A stretch of 64,000 bases of DNA, taken from contig NZ_VBUT01000003.1 of NCBI RefSeq assembly GCF_005863245.1, forward strand, positions 372,001 through 436,000. Direction: 5' to 3'. The DNA comes from Nocardia cyriacigeorgica (lineage in GTDB: Bacteria; Actinomycetota; Actinomycetes; Mycobacteriales; Mycobacteriaceae). Position 1 is the stretch's first letter. Every line of letters begins with the position of its first letter. This document shows positions 36,811-44,208 of this stretch, one piece after another. Under the pieces are notes generated by a model. The model was not told the DNA's origin. It made no database searches and saw only the letters and a program-made list of their open reading frames with translations. A program made the translations under genes and the position numbers.

Positions 36811-37305
36811 CTACGCCCTCGCGAAGGCGAGCGTTTCTCCCTCGACGCCGTAGCGCCACAGGTCGTTGCAGGCGGCGGCGATCTCGGCGAGCCCATCCTC
36901 GATGGTGGCGAAGACATTGCCGGGGACCCAGCCGAGGTCGCCGTTGATCAGCAGGTTGTTGCGCCCGTAGAAGATCGCCAGATCGGTCGCGCCCTGGTTG
37001 TGGTGGGCGGTGGAGCCGGGTTCGTAGCCGTAGGCGGGGTTGCCGATCTCCCACGGCTCGAAATCGAACAGGCAGACGTCACCGGGAATGGGGGTGACGG
37101 TCGGGTTCTCGCGATGCGGCGCCGCGGTGATCCGGGGGACCAGCGTGTAGACCTCGTTGCGTGCGTACTTCGCGTGGTAGGCGTCGCCGGTCTGGGGTAA
37201 CGCATCCCAGACCGCCGCGCAGGTCAGCGGCGCCTCGGCGTCGAGCAGCCGGGCCCGGCAGCCGACGCCGGCCTTGGTGAGGGTGATGGTGATGTAGCGG
37301 TTCAT
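36811..37305 (-). CDS. DUF3830 family protein (cyclophilin-like fold)
   Basis: A 164-aa protein with the DUF3830 pattern CRARLLDAEAPLTCAAVWDA, HAKYARNEVYTLVPRI and IPGDVCLFDFEP. The family has a cyclophilin-like beta-barrel, and its members recur in catabolic clusters with amidases, racemases and transporters; the activity is unknown. It ends 48 bases from the convergent amidase gene and lies downstream of the aminotransferase gene on the same strand with a 30-base gap. Confidence 0.85.
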   Translation of the reverse strand: MNRYITITLTKAGVGCRARLLDAEAPLTCAAVWDALPQTGDAYHAKYARNEVYTLVPRITAAPHRENPTVTPIPGDVCLFDFEPWEIGNPAYGYEPGSTAHHNQGATDLAIFYGRNNLLINGDLGWVPGNVFATIEDGLAEIAAACNDLWRYGVEGETLAFARA

Positions 37306-37335
37306 GAAGTCTGCTCTCCGATCGCGCGGTACCGG

Positions 37336-38595
37336 CTAGGGCTGGGAGGTGCCTGGGAGCTCGGCCAGCACCTGGGCCCAGATCTCCAGCGCGTCGTCGA
37401 TCTGTTCCCGGCTCACCACCAGCGGCGGAATCATGCGCACCACGTTCATGTGCGCGCCGCAGGTGAGCAGCAGCAGGCCCTTCCGCACCGCCAGCTGCTG
37501 CGCCCTGGTGGTGGTCTCCCGATCGGGTTCGCCTGCCGCCGTGACGAATTCCGCGCCGACGAGCAGGCCGAGCCCACGCACATCGCCGATCGCCTTGCTC
37601 TCCAGCTCACGCATCCCGGCCAGCAGCTGCGCGCCGCGCTCGGCGGCGTTGTGCACCAGACCCTCCGATTCGATGACCTCCAGCGTGGCGATGGCGGCGG
37701 CGCAGGCCACCGCATTGCCGCCGTAGGTGCCGCCCTGCGACCCCGGCCAGGCCTTGGCCATCAGCTCGCGGGAGGCTGCGATCCCCGACAGCGGGAACCC
37801 GCTGGCCAACCCCTTGGCAATGGTGATCACATCGGGTGCGACGTCGAAATGCTGGTGGCCGAAGAACTTTCCGGTCCGGCCGAAACCGGTCTGGATCTCG
37901 TCGAACACCAGCACGATGCCGTGCCGGTCGGCGCGCTCGCGCAGGCCGCGGAAGAACGCCCGGTTGCCGGGCACGTAGCCGCCCTCGCCGAGCACCGGTT
38001 CGACGATGAAGGCCGCGGTCTCCTCCGGTGCGCTGAGCGTCGCGAACAGGTAGTCGAGTTCACGCAGCGCGAAGGCCGTCGCCTCCTCCTCGGTCCACCC
38101 GTAGCGATAGGCCGTGGGGAACGGCGCCACGTGCACGCCCGCCATCAACGGGCTGAAACCCGCGGAGAACCGGGTACCCGAGGTGGTCATGGAGGCGGCG
38201 GCGACCGTGCGGCCGTGGAATCCGCCGTGGAAGACGATGACATTCGGCCGACCGGTGGCCTGCCGCGCCAGCCGCAGCGCCGCTTCGATCGCCTCGCTGC
38301 CCGAGTTGGCGAAGAACAGCGAATCCAGCCCTTCGGGCAGCACCGCCCCGAGCCGCTCGGTGAGTTCGAGCAGCGGACGGTGCATGACGGTCGTGTACTG
38401 GCCGTGGATGAGCCGCGCGACCTGGGCCTGCGCGGCCGCCACCACATGCGGGTGGCAGTGGCCGGTGCTGGTGACGCCGATGCCCGCGGTGAAATCCAGG
38501 TAGCGGCGGCCGTCGGTGTCGTAGAGGTAGCAGCCCGCGCCGTGGTCGACGGTCACCGGAGTGGCTTGTTTGAGGATGGGCGATAACGCGGTCAT
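37336..38595 (-). CDS. Class III aminotransferase (4-aminobutyrate type)
   Basis: A 419-aa PLP enzyme of the omega-amino acid aminotransferase family. FANSGSEAIEAALRLARQAT, IVFHGGFHGRTVAAASMT and FDEIQTGFGRTGKFF are typical, and the PLP lysine is K261 in TIAKGLASGFPL. It transfers the terminal amino group of an amino acid such as 4-aminobutyrate or beta-alanine to a keto acid, giving a semialdehyde. The ATG at 38595 has GGGAGG upstream; longer starts would run across the divergent promoter. It faces the semialdehyde dehydrogenase gene, its logical partner. Confidence 0.92.
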   Translation of the reverse strand: MTALSPILKQATPVTVDHGAGCYLYDTDGRRYLDFTAGIGVTSTGHCHPHVVAAAQAQVARLIHGQYTTVMHRPLLELTERLGAVLPEGLDSLFFANSGSEAIEAALRLARQATGRPNVIVFHGGFHGRTVAAASMTTSGTRFSAGFSPLMAGVHVAPFPTAYRYGWTEEEATAFALRELDYLFATLSAPEETAAFIVEPVLGEGGYVPGNRAFFRGLRERADRHGIVLVFDEIQTGFGRTGKFFGHQHFDVAPDVITIAKGLASGFPLSGIAASRELMAKAWPGSQGGTYGGNAVACAAAIATLEVIESEGLVHNAAERGAQLLAGMRELESKAIGDVRGLGLLVGAEFVTAAGEPDRETTTRAQQLAVRKGLLLLTCGAHMNVVRMIPPLVVSREQIDDALEIWAQVLAELPGTSQP

Positions 38596-38648
38596 GGTGC
38601 TCGGCCTCCCGGGCGTGCGGGCGAGGCCCGCGTCCGATGATCGTCGGG

Positions 38649-38678
38649 TTGTAGGATTGTTGACAATATGCATAACAT
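38649..38678 (+). promoter_or_regulatory. GntR-type operator, copy 2, within a divergent promoter
   Basis: ATTGTTGACAAT (38656-38667) is identical to the core of the box at 34343. It lies in the spacer between TTGTAG (38649-38654) and TAACAT (38673-38678), a plausible 18-spaced promoter for the aldehyde dehydrogenase. Minus-strand promoter elements for the aminotransferase must also fall here. Confidence 0.65.
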
Positions 38679-38761
38679 GGTCGCCGGGGTCGCAGCAATG
38701 GATCGGGCGGCCTCGTTCTTCGCGATGATCTGAATCCGCCCGAACAAGGGAGTTCGCGTCG

Positions 38762-40234
38762 ATGCTCACCGAGATCAGTCCCGACCAGGCGCAACGCACC
38801 GCTATCGGGTCGGTGCCCACCGGCCTGTTCATCGGCGGCCAGTGGCGCACGACCGTCGCCGAACTGCCCGTCACCAATCCCGCATCGGGCGAGGTTTTAT
38901 GCACTGTGGCCGATGCGAGCCCCGCCGACGGCCTCGACGCGCTCGCAGCCGCAGCCGACGCGCAGGCGGAATGGGCCGCCACTCCCGCTCGTGACCGTGC
39001 CGACCTGCTCATGCGTGCTCACCAGGCCCTGCTCGACGACACCGAGCGCCTGGCCCTGATCATGACCCTGGAAATGGGCAAACCGCTGTCCGAGGCGCGC
39101 GGCGAAATCGCCTACGCCGCAGAGTTCTTCCGCTGGTTCGCCGAAGAGGCCGTCCGCATCGAAGGCGGCTACCGGCCGGCACCACGCGGCGGCTCCCGAT
39201 TCCTGGTGACCCGCCAGCCGGTCGGCCCGAGCCTGCTCATCACCCCGTGGAACTTCCCGATGGCCATGGGCACCCGCAAGATCGGCCCTGCGCTGGCCGC
39301 CGGCTGCACCTGCGTGATCAAACCGGCCGCGCAGACGCCCCTGTCGACGCTGGCGCTCGCCGAAATCCTGCGCACGGCCGGCCTGCCCGACGGCGTGGTC
39401 AATGTGGTCACCACCTCCGATCCCGGCGCGGTGATGGAACCGATGATCCGCGACAGCCGCTCCCGCAAACTCTCCTTCACCGGCTCCACCGCTGTGGGCA
39501 AGAAACTGCTGGAGCAGTGCGCCGGCACCGTCATGCGAACCTCGATGGAACTCGGCGGCAATGCGGCCTTCCTCGTCTTCGACGACGCCGACCTCGATGC
39601 CGCGGTCGACGGCGCGATCGCGGCCAAGATGCGCAATATCGGCCAGGCCTGCACCGCCGCGAATCGTTTTCTGGTGCACCGCGGTATCGCTGTCGAGTTC
39701 GCCGATCGGCTCACCGCTCGGATGGCGGCGCTGCCCATGGGCGCGGGCACCGAACCGGGCGTGGTGGTCGGCCCGTTGGTCGACGAGGCCGCTGTCGCGA
39801 AGGTGCAAGCACTGGTCGACGACGCCGTCGGCCGCGGCGCCACCGTGCGCACCGGCGGGACGCCGAGCCAGGGACCCGGCACCTTCTACCCGGCGACGGT
39901 CCTGACCGACGTCGGCGACGACGCACTGCTCACCCGCACCGAAATCTTCGGCCCGGTAGCGGCGATCTCGGTGTTCGACACCGAGGACGAGGCGATCACC
40001 CGGGCCAACGACACCCCCTACGGCCTGGTCGGCTACGTCTTCACCGAGAACCTGCGGCGCGGGCTGCGGGTCTGCGAGGCTTTGGAGACCGGCATGGTCG
40101 GACTCAATCGCGGGGTGGTGTCGGATCCTGCCGCCCCGTTCGGCGGGGTCAAGGAATCCGGGCTCGGCCGCGAGGGCGGCACCAGCGGCATCGACGAATT
40201 CCTGGAAACCAAATACATCGGAGTCGACCTGTGA
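38762..40234 (+). CDS. NAD(P)-dependent semialdehyde dehydrogenase (GabD-like)
   Basis: A 490-aa aldehyde dehydrogenase. PWNFPMAMGTRKIGPALAAG contacts the cofactor, E263 lies in TSMELGGNAAF and the nucleophile is C297 in NIGQACTAANR. It resembles succinate-semialdehyde dehydrogenases and would oxidise the product of the divergently encoded aminotransferase. AGGGAG precedes the ATG at 38762. Its stop overlaps the next gene (GTGA). Confidence 0.92.
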   Translation: MLTEISPDQAQRTAIGSVPTGLFIGGQWRTTVAELPVTNPASGEVLCTVADASPADGLDALAAAADAQAEWAATPARDRADLLMRAHQALLDDTERLALIMTLEMGKPLSEARGEIAYAAEFFRWFAEEAVRIEGGYRPAPRGGSRFLVTRQPVGPSLLITPWNFPMAMGTRKIGPALAAGCTCVIKPAAQTPLSTLALAEILRTAGLPDGVVNVVTTSDPGAVMEPMIRDSRSRKLSFTGSTAVGKKLLEQCAGTVMRTSMELGGNAAFLVFDDADLDAAVDGAIAAKMRNIGQACTAANRFLVHRGIAVEFADRLTARMAALPMGAGTEPGVVVGPLVDEAAVAKVQALVDDAVGRGATVRTGGTPSQGPGTFYPATVLTDVGDDALLTRTEIFGPVAAISVFDTEDEAITRANDTPYGLVGYVFTENLRRGLRVCEALETGMVGLNRGVVSDPAAPFGGVKESGLGREGGTSGIDEFLETKYIGVDL

Positions 40235-41292
40235 CCTACCGGATCGCGACCATCCCCGGCGACGGGATCGGCGTCGACGTCACCGCGGAAGCGGTGAAGG
40301 TGGTCGACGCCGTGCTGCCCGGCGTCGAATGGACCGAATTCGACTGGTCCTGCGAGCAATACCTGCGCACCGGCGCGATGATGCCCGCCGACGGCGTCGA
40401 CCAGCTGGCCGCGTTCGACGCAATCCTGCTCGGCGCCGTCGGGTTTCCCGGTGTGCCCGACCATATTTCGCTGTGGGGCCTGCTGATTCCGCTGCGGCGT
40501 GCCTTCGGCCAATACGTCAACCTGCGGCCGGTGCGGCTGCTGCCCGGCACCACCTCCGCGCTGCGTGATCGCAGCGCCGCCGATCTGGACCTGCTGATCG
40601 TCCGGGAGAACTCCGAGGGCGAATACTCCGAGATCGGCGGCGTGCACCAGCGCGGGCGCCCCGGCGAATTCGTGCTCCAGGAATCGGTGTTCACCCGCGT
40701 CGGCTGCGAACGCATCATCCGCTACGCCTTCGACCGGGCCCGCGAGCGCGGCAGAGGACTGTGCTCGGCCACCAAGTCCAACGGGCTCATCCATTCGATG
40801 CCGTACTGGGACAGCATCGTCGAGCAGGTCGCGACCGACTATCCGGAGGTACCGGTGCGGCATATGCACGTCGACGCCCTCGCGGCGGAAATCGTGCTGC
40901 ATCCGGACCGGCTCGACGTCATCGTCGGGTCGAATCTGTTCGGCGACATCCTCTCCGACCTCGCCGCCGCGGTCACCGGCGGACTCGGCCTCGCACCCTC
41001 GGGCAATCTCAACCCCGACGGCACGGCGCCGTCGATGTTCGAAGCCGTGCACGGCAGCGCCCCCGATATCGCAGGACAGGGCATCGCGAACCCGGTGGCG
41101 CAGATCCTGGCGGCAGCGATGATGCTCGAGCACCTGGGGGAGCATTCGGCGGCCGCCGCGATGGACCGGGCGGTATGCGAGGTCCTCGGCGCCGGGACCG
41201 TGCTGACGCCGGATCTGGGCGGCACCGCGACCACCGGTGAGCTCGGCGCGGCCATCGCCGCGACAGCGGCGGCTGCCCTGTCCCGGGGGTAG
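40231..41292 (+). CDS. Tartrate dehydrogenase/D-malate dehydrogenase (decarboxylating) family
   Basis: A 353-aa beta-decarboxylating dehydrogenase of the isocitrate/isopropylmalate superfamily. It has the tartrate/D-malate branch features VGFPGVPDHISLWGLLIPLR, RENSEGEYSEIGG, VIVGSNLFGDILSDLAAAV and HGSAPDIAGQGIANPVAQIL. It uses NAD and a divalent metal to oxidise and decarboxylate a 2-hydroxy diacid such as D-malate. The GTG at 40231 overlaps the aldehyde dehydrogenase stop, so the two are coupled. Confidence 0.9.
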   Translation: MTYRIATIPGDGIGVDVTAEAVKVVDAVLPGVEWTEFDWSCEQYLRTGAMMPADGVDQLAAFDAILLGAVGFPGVPDHISLWGLLIPLRRAFGQYVNLRPVRLLPGTTSALRDRSAADLDLLIVRENSEGEYSEIGGVHQRGRPGEFVLQESVFTRVGCERIIRYAFDRARERGRGLCSATKSNGLIHSMPYWDSIVEQVATDYPEVPVRHMHVDALAAEIVLHPDRLDVIVGSNLFGDILSDLAAAVTGGLGLAPSGNLNPDGTAPSMFEAVHGSAPDIAGQGIANPVAQILAAAMMLEHLGEHSAAAAMDRAVCEVLGAGTVLTPDLGGTATTGELGAAIAATAAAALSRG

Positions 41293-41357
41293 TTCACAGA
41301 GCGAGAGCGCGCTCGGCGCGTCCCTTGCCGCGGCAGCGCACTCGGCCGCGGGTAGCC

Positions 41358-42137
41358 TCAGAGCGCGGTCAACCAGATGGCATCCGCGGCCGGGGTGCCC
41401 AGATCCACCGGCTGATCGTCCGCACCCACCCGGATGGCGATGGTTCCGGCGAAATCGCGCCGCTCCACCACCGTGATCGGGGTGTCCAAGGCGATGCCGA
41501 CCTCGTCGAAATAGCGCAGCATGGCCGGATCGGAATCGGAGATGCGCGCCACCCGGCCGCCTTCGCCGTCACCGAAATCGCTGAGCTGACGGGCCGGGGG
41601 AGTGGGCACCGCGCCATCGACCGACGGAATCGGATCACCGTGCGGATCGCGGTCCGGATACCCGAGTTTCGCGTCGATGCGGGCCATCAGCAGATCCGAG
41701 ACCGCGTGCTCGAGCACCTCGGCCTCGTCGTGCACCTCGTCCCAGCCGTACCCGAGCTCGTTCACCAGGAACGTCTCGATCAACCGATGCCTGCGCACCA
41801 TCGCGACCGCCGCCAGCCTGCCGTGCTCGGTGAGTGTGATCGCGCCGTAACGGGCGTGCTCGACCAGACCCTGATCGGCCAGCTTGCGCACCGCCTCCGA
41901 CACCGTCGAGGCCGACACCCCGATGCGCTCGGCGAGCAGTTTGGTCGACACCTTCTCCTGCGACCACTCCTGCGCGGTCCAGATGACCTTCAGGTAGTCC
42001 TGAGCCACCGACGACAGCACCGGTGCGATCGTGGTCGCACCGGCGTGGCTCGCGTCGGGGTTGCCGGTGAGGGCATCGGCCAGTTCCCGCCGGGTGGCGA
42101 TATCTCGTTTACCGGGCACATCATCGAGCTTAGGCAT
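41358..42137 (-). CDS. sirR: DtxR/MntR family metal-dependent regulator (SirR-like)
   Basis: A 259-aa regulator. The helix-turn-helix is KLLAERIGVSASTVSEAVRK, followed by the metal-binding dimerisation domain (RHRLIETFLVNELGYGWDEV, HDEAEVLEHAVSDLL) and a C-terminal FeoA/SH3-like domain. It should repress metal uptake genes when Mn or Fe is bound. It sits beside ribF, as does sirR (Rv2788) in M. tuberculosis. ATG 42137 is chosen; another ATG six codons upstream is possible. Confidence 0.87.
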   Translation of the reverse strand: MPKLDDVPGKRDIATRRELADALTGNPDASHAGATTIAPVLSSVAQDYLKVIWTAQEWSQEKVSTKLLAERIGVSASTVSEAVRKLADQGLVEHARYGAITLTEHGRLAAVAMVRRHRLIETFLVNELGYGWDEVHDEAEVLEHAVSDLLMARIDAKLGYPDRDPHGDPIPSVDGAVPTPPARQLSDFGDGEGGRVARISDSDPAMLRYFDEVGIALDTPITVVERRDFAGTIAIRVGADDQPVDLGTPAADAIWLTAL

Positions 42138-42272
42138 AGGAGCACCGATACACACATCACGCCATGCGCGAGAAACCCGCCGTTCGCCGGCGCCTCACCG
42201 CGGCGGCACCGAGGCGGTGCGACGGGCATGCCGGAATACTGTTCGACACCGGATTTGCGTAGGCTGCGCACT

Positions 42273-43241
42273 GTGCAGAGATGGCGAAGTCTCGACGAAG
42301 TTCCCGCGGACTGGGGCCGGTGCGTGCTCACGATCGGCGTGTTCGACGGGGTCCACCGCGGGCACGCTCAGCTGATCAGCCGTGCCGTCAAGTCGGCTGC
42401 CGCACGCGGAGTTCCGGCGGTGCTGATGACCTTCGACCCGCACCCGATGGAAGTGGTGCGTCCCGGTTCGCATCCCGCCCAGCTCACCACGCTGACCCGC
42501 CGCGCCGAACTGGCCGAGGAACTCGGCGTCGACGTCTTCTGCGTCATGCCGTTCACCCAGGAATTCATGAAACTGACCCCCGCCCGCTACGTGCACGACC
42601 TGCTGGTCGAACGCCTGCACGTGGCCGAGGTCGTGGTCGGCGACAACTTCACCTTCGGCAAGAAGGCCGCGGGCACCGTCGAGACCATGCGCGAACTCGG
42701 CCGCCGCTTCGGCTTCGAGGTCGACGCGGTGACCCTGCTCGGCGAGCACGCCGTCACCTTCTCCTCCACCTACATCCGGGCCTGCGTCGACGCCGGTGAT
42801 ATGGCCGCGGCCGCCGAGGCGCTGGGGCGCCCGCACCGGGTCGAGGGCGTGGTGGTGCACGGTGACGGGCGCGGCCGCGAACTCGGTTTCCCCACCGCCA
42901 ACGTCGCACCGCCGATGCACGCCGCCATCCCGGCCGACGGCGTGTACGCCGGCTGGTTCACCGTGCTCGGTCCGGGACCGTCCATCGGCACCGTCACCCC
43001 GGGTGAACGCGCCATGGCCGCCATCTCGGTCGGCACCAACCCCACCTTCTCCGGCCGCGCCCGCACCGTCGAGGCCTATGTGCTCGACGGCGAAGCCGAT
43101 CTCTACGGCCAGCACGTGGCGGTCGACTTCGTCGAGCACCTGCGCGGCATGCAGAAATTCGACACGCTCGACGACCTGATCGAGGCCATGCGCCGCGACG
43201 TCGCGAATGCGCGCAAAGTGCTCGGCGGCGCCGAGACCTGA
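42273..43241 (+). CDS. ribF: Bifunctional riboflavin kinase/FAD synthetase
   Basis: A 322-aa enzyme making FMN and FAD. The N-terminal nucleotidyltransferase part has LTIGVFDGVHRGHAQLI and VVGDNFTFGKKAAG; the C-terminal kinase part has GRGRELGFPTANV. GTG 42273 is preceded by TAGGCT (42260-42265) with 7 bases between and no Shine-Dalgarno, a leaderless start. The frame is open for 300 codons upstream but that part is antisense to the sirR-like gene. Confidence 0.95.
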   Translation: MQRWRSLDEVPADWGRCVLTIGVFDGVHRGHAQLISRAVKSAAARGVPAVLMTFDPHPMEVVRPGSHPAQLTTLTRRAELAEELGVDVFCVMPFTQEFMKLTPARYVHDLLVERLHVAEVVVGDNFTFGKKAAGTVETMRELGRRFGFEVDAVTLLGEHAVTFSSTYIRACVDAGDMAAAAEALGRPHRVEGVVVHGDGRGRELGFPTANVAPPMHAAIPADGVYAGWFTVLGPGPSIGTVTPGERAMAAISVGTNPTFSGRARTVEAYVLDGEADLYGQHVAVDFVEHLRGMQKFDTLDDLIEAMRRDVANARKVLGGAET

Positions 43242-43282
43242 GCCCGGCGACCACGCGATTCGGTCCGGCGCGCCTGGTCGGG

Positions 43283-43288
43283 TAAGGT
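43283..43288 (+). promoter_or_regulatory. -10 of the rpsO promoter
   Basis: TAAGGT lies 90 bases before rpsO in the short gap after ribF. No clear -35 is visible. Confidence 0.4.
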
Positions 43289-43378
43289 GGATCCTCGGGT
43301 TTGCTGCGGTCCGCGGTGGCACCCCACCGGTTCGCCGGATCCTCGAGCGCGGAACTGAGAAACAGGAGTGGATGCCCC

Positions 43379-43648
43379 ATGGCGTTGACCACCGAGCAGA
43401 AGAAGGCGATTCTCGCCGAGTACGGCCTGCACGAGACCGACACCGGTTCGCCGGAGGCGCAGATCGCGCTGCTGTCCAAGCGCATCTCCGACATCACCGA
43501 GCACCTCAAGACGCACAAGCACGACCACCACACCCGCCACGGCCTGATGGCGCTGATCGGTCGCCGCAAGCGTCTGTCGAAGTACCTCGCGGACAAGGAC
43601 ATCACCCGCTACCGCACGCTGATCGAACGCCTCGGTCTGCGTCGGTAA
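43379..43648 (+). CDS. rpsO: 30S ribosomal protein S15
   Basis: An 89-aa primary 16S rRNA-binding protein: [60 protein letters not shown] lies 12 bases before the ATG. It is followed by a large hairpin and the pnp leader, the usual rpsO-pnp neighbourhood. Confidence 0.97.
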   Translation: MALTTEQKKAILAEYGLHETDTGSPEAQIALLSKRISDITEHLKTHKHDHHTRHGLMALIGRRKRLSKYLADKDITRYRTLIERLGLRR

Positions 43649-43692
43649 TATTTGGCGGCGCCTGCGGCACCGCGTGTTCGCGGCCCCTTTGT

Positions 43693-43755
43693 GTCTCGTG
43701 TTTCCGCTACCGCTGCTTGCCTTCGGCGTGCGCAGCGGCAGCGGAAACACGAGAC
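43693..43755 (+). terminator. Large rpsO-pnp intergenic hairpin (terminator or RNase III-type site)
   Basis: GTCTCGTGTTTCCGCT (43693-43708) pairs with its complement at 43740-43755, and after one mismatch 7 further pairs extend to a stem of about 24 bp, with a CTTCGG-containing loop. It starts 45 bases after the rpsO stop. It could end rpsO transcripts or be a double-strand processing site like those known between rpsO and pnp elsewhere. Confidence 0.65.
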
Positions 43756-44208
43756 GGGCCGCGAACTGAGATGCTCGGTCTCGCTTCGCTCGAAAACGAG
43801 CGTCGGACCCGCCGTTGTCTATGGTCGCCTGACCAATCTCGTCGACCGTGTTCTGCGGACCGACACGCTGTTTTGCAAGCCGGTCGACGACCCCGCCAAC
43901 GTGGAGGCTTACAATCTCCCCGTTGGCTTTTTCGTGCCCGGGGGAGGAATAACCCCTGCACGACAACACAGCCGTATGCACCCGTCCCCGTGGCGTCGGT
44001 CTTCGGTAGTGGCTTTTCGGCCGGTGGCATACCGCCGGAGGGCTTCGATCGATGACCGCCTCCGCGTCGCCGTATCCAAGGGGATACCGGCCGGGTGTGC
44101 GCGTCGCAGCCAGGAGGGCTGCCGCGTGCCCCGTCAGGTACGGCTGACACAGCCGGATCGCGCCAATGGGCGCCGGGTCCGGCGAGACGAGAGGTTGAGA
44201 GAAGAAAA
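43756..44208 (+). ncRNA. Structured pnp 5' leader (place of the Actino-pnp RNA motif)
   Basis: About 450 bases without a supported gene. It contains a small hairpin CGCTCG-AAAA-CGAGCG (43787-43802), a terminator-like hairpin with U-run (43895-43932) and several further GC-rich stems up to the pnp ribosome-binding site GAGAGAAG. A conserved structured RNA named Actino-pnp is known in pnp leaders of actinobacteria; I cannot place its exact borders by eye. Confidence 0.45.
43895..43932 (+). terminator. Rho-independent terminator in the pnp leader
   Basis: GCCAACG (43895-43901) pairs with CGTTGGC (43921-43927), and after one mismatch GGAG pairs with CTCC. Five T residues follow directly (43928-43932). 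It lies 277 bases before pnp, so it may act as an attenuator or end a short leader RNA. Confidence 0.65.

Noticed and set aside
38596-39012. N-terminal extension of the aminotransferase
   Set aside because: It would cross the divergent promoter and operator and overlap the aldehyde dehydrogenase gene; ATG 38595 has a good ribosome-binding site.
32119-41292. Reading the GntR block as a classical nicotinate (nic) or GABA shunt cluster
   Set aside because: No hydroxylase, dioxygenase or NicF-type maleamate hydrolase is present, and the DUF3830, tartrate-type and hydroxyacid dehydrogenases do not belong to a GABA shunt.
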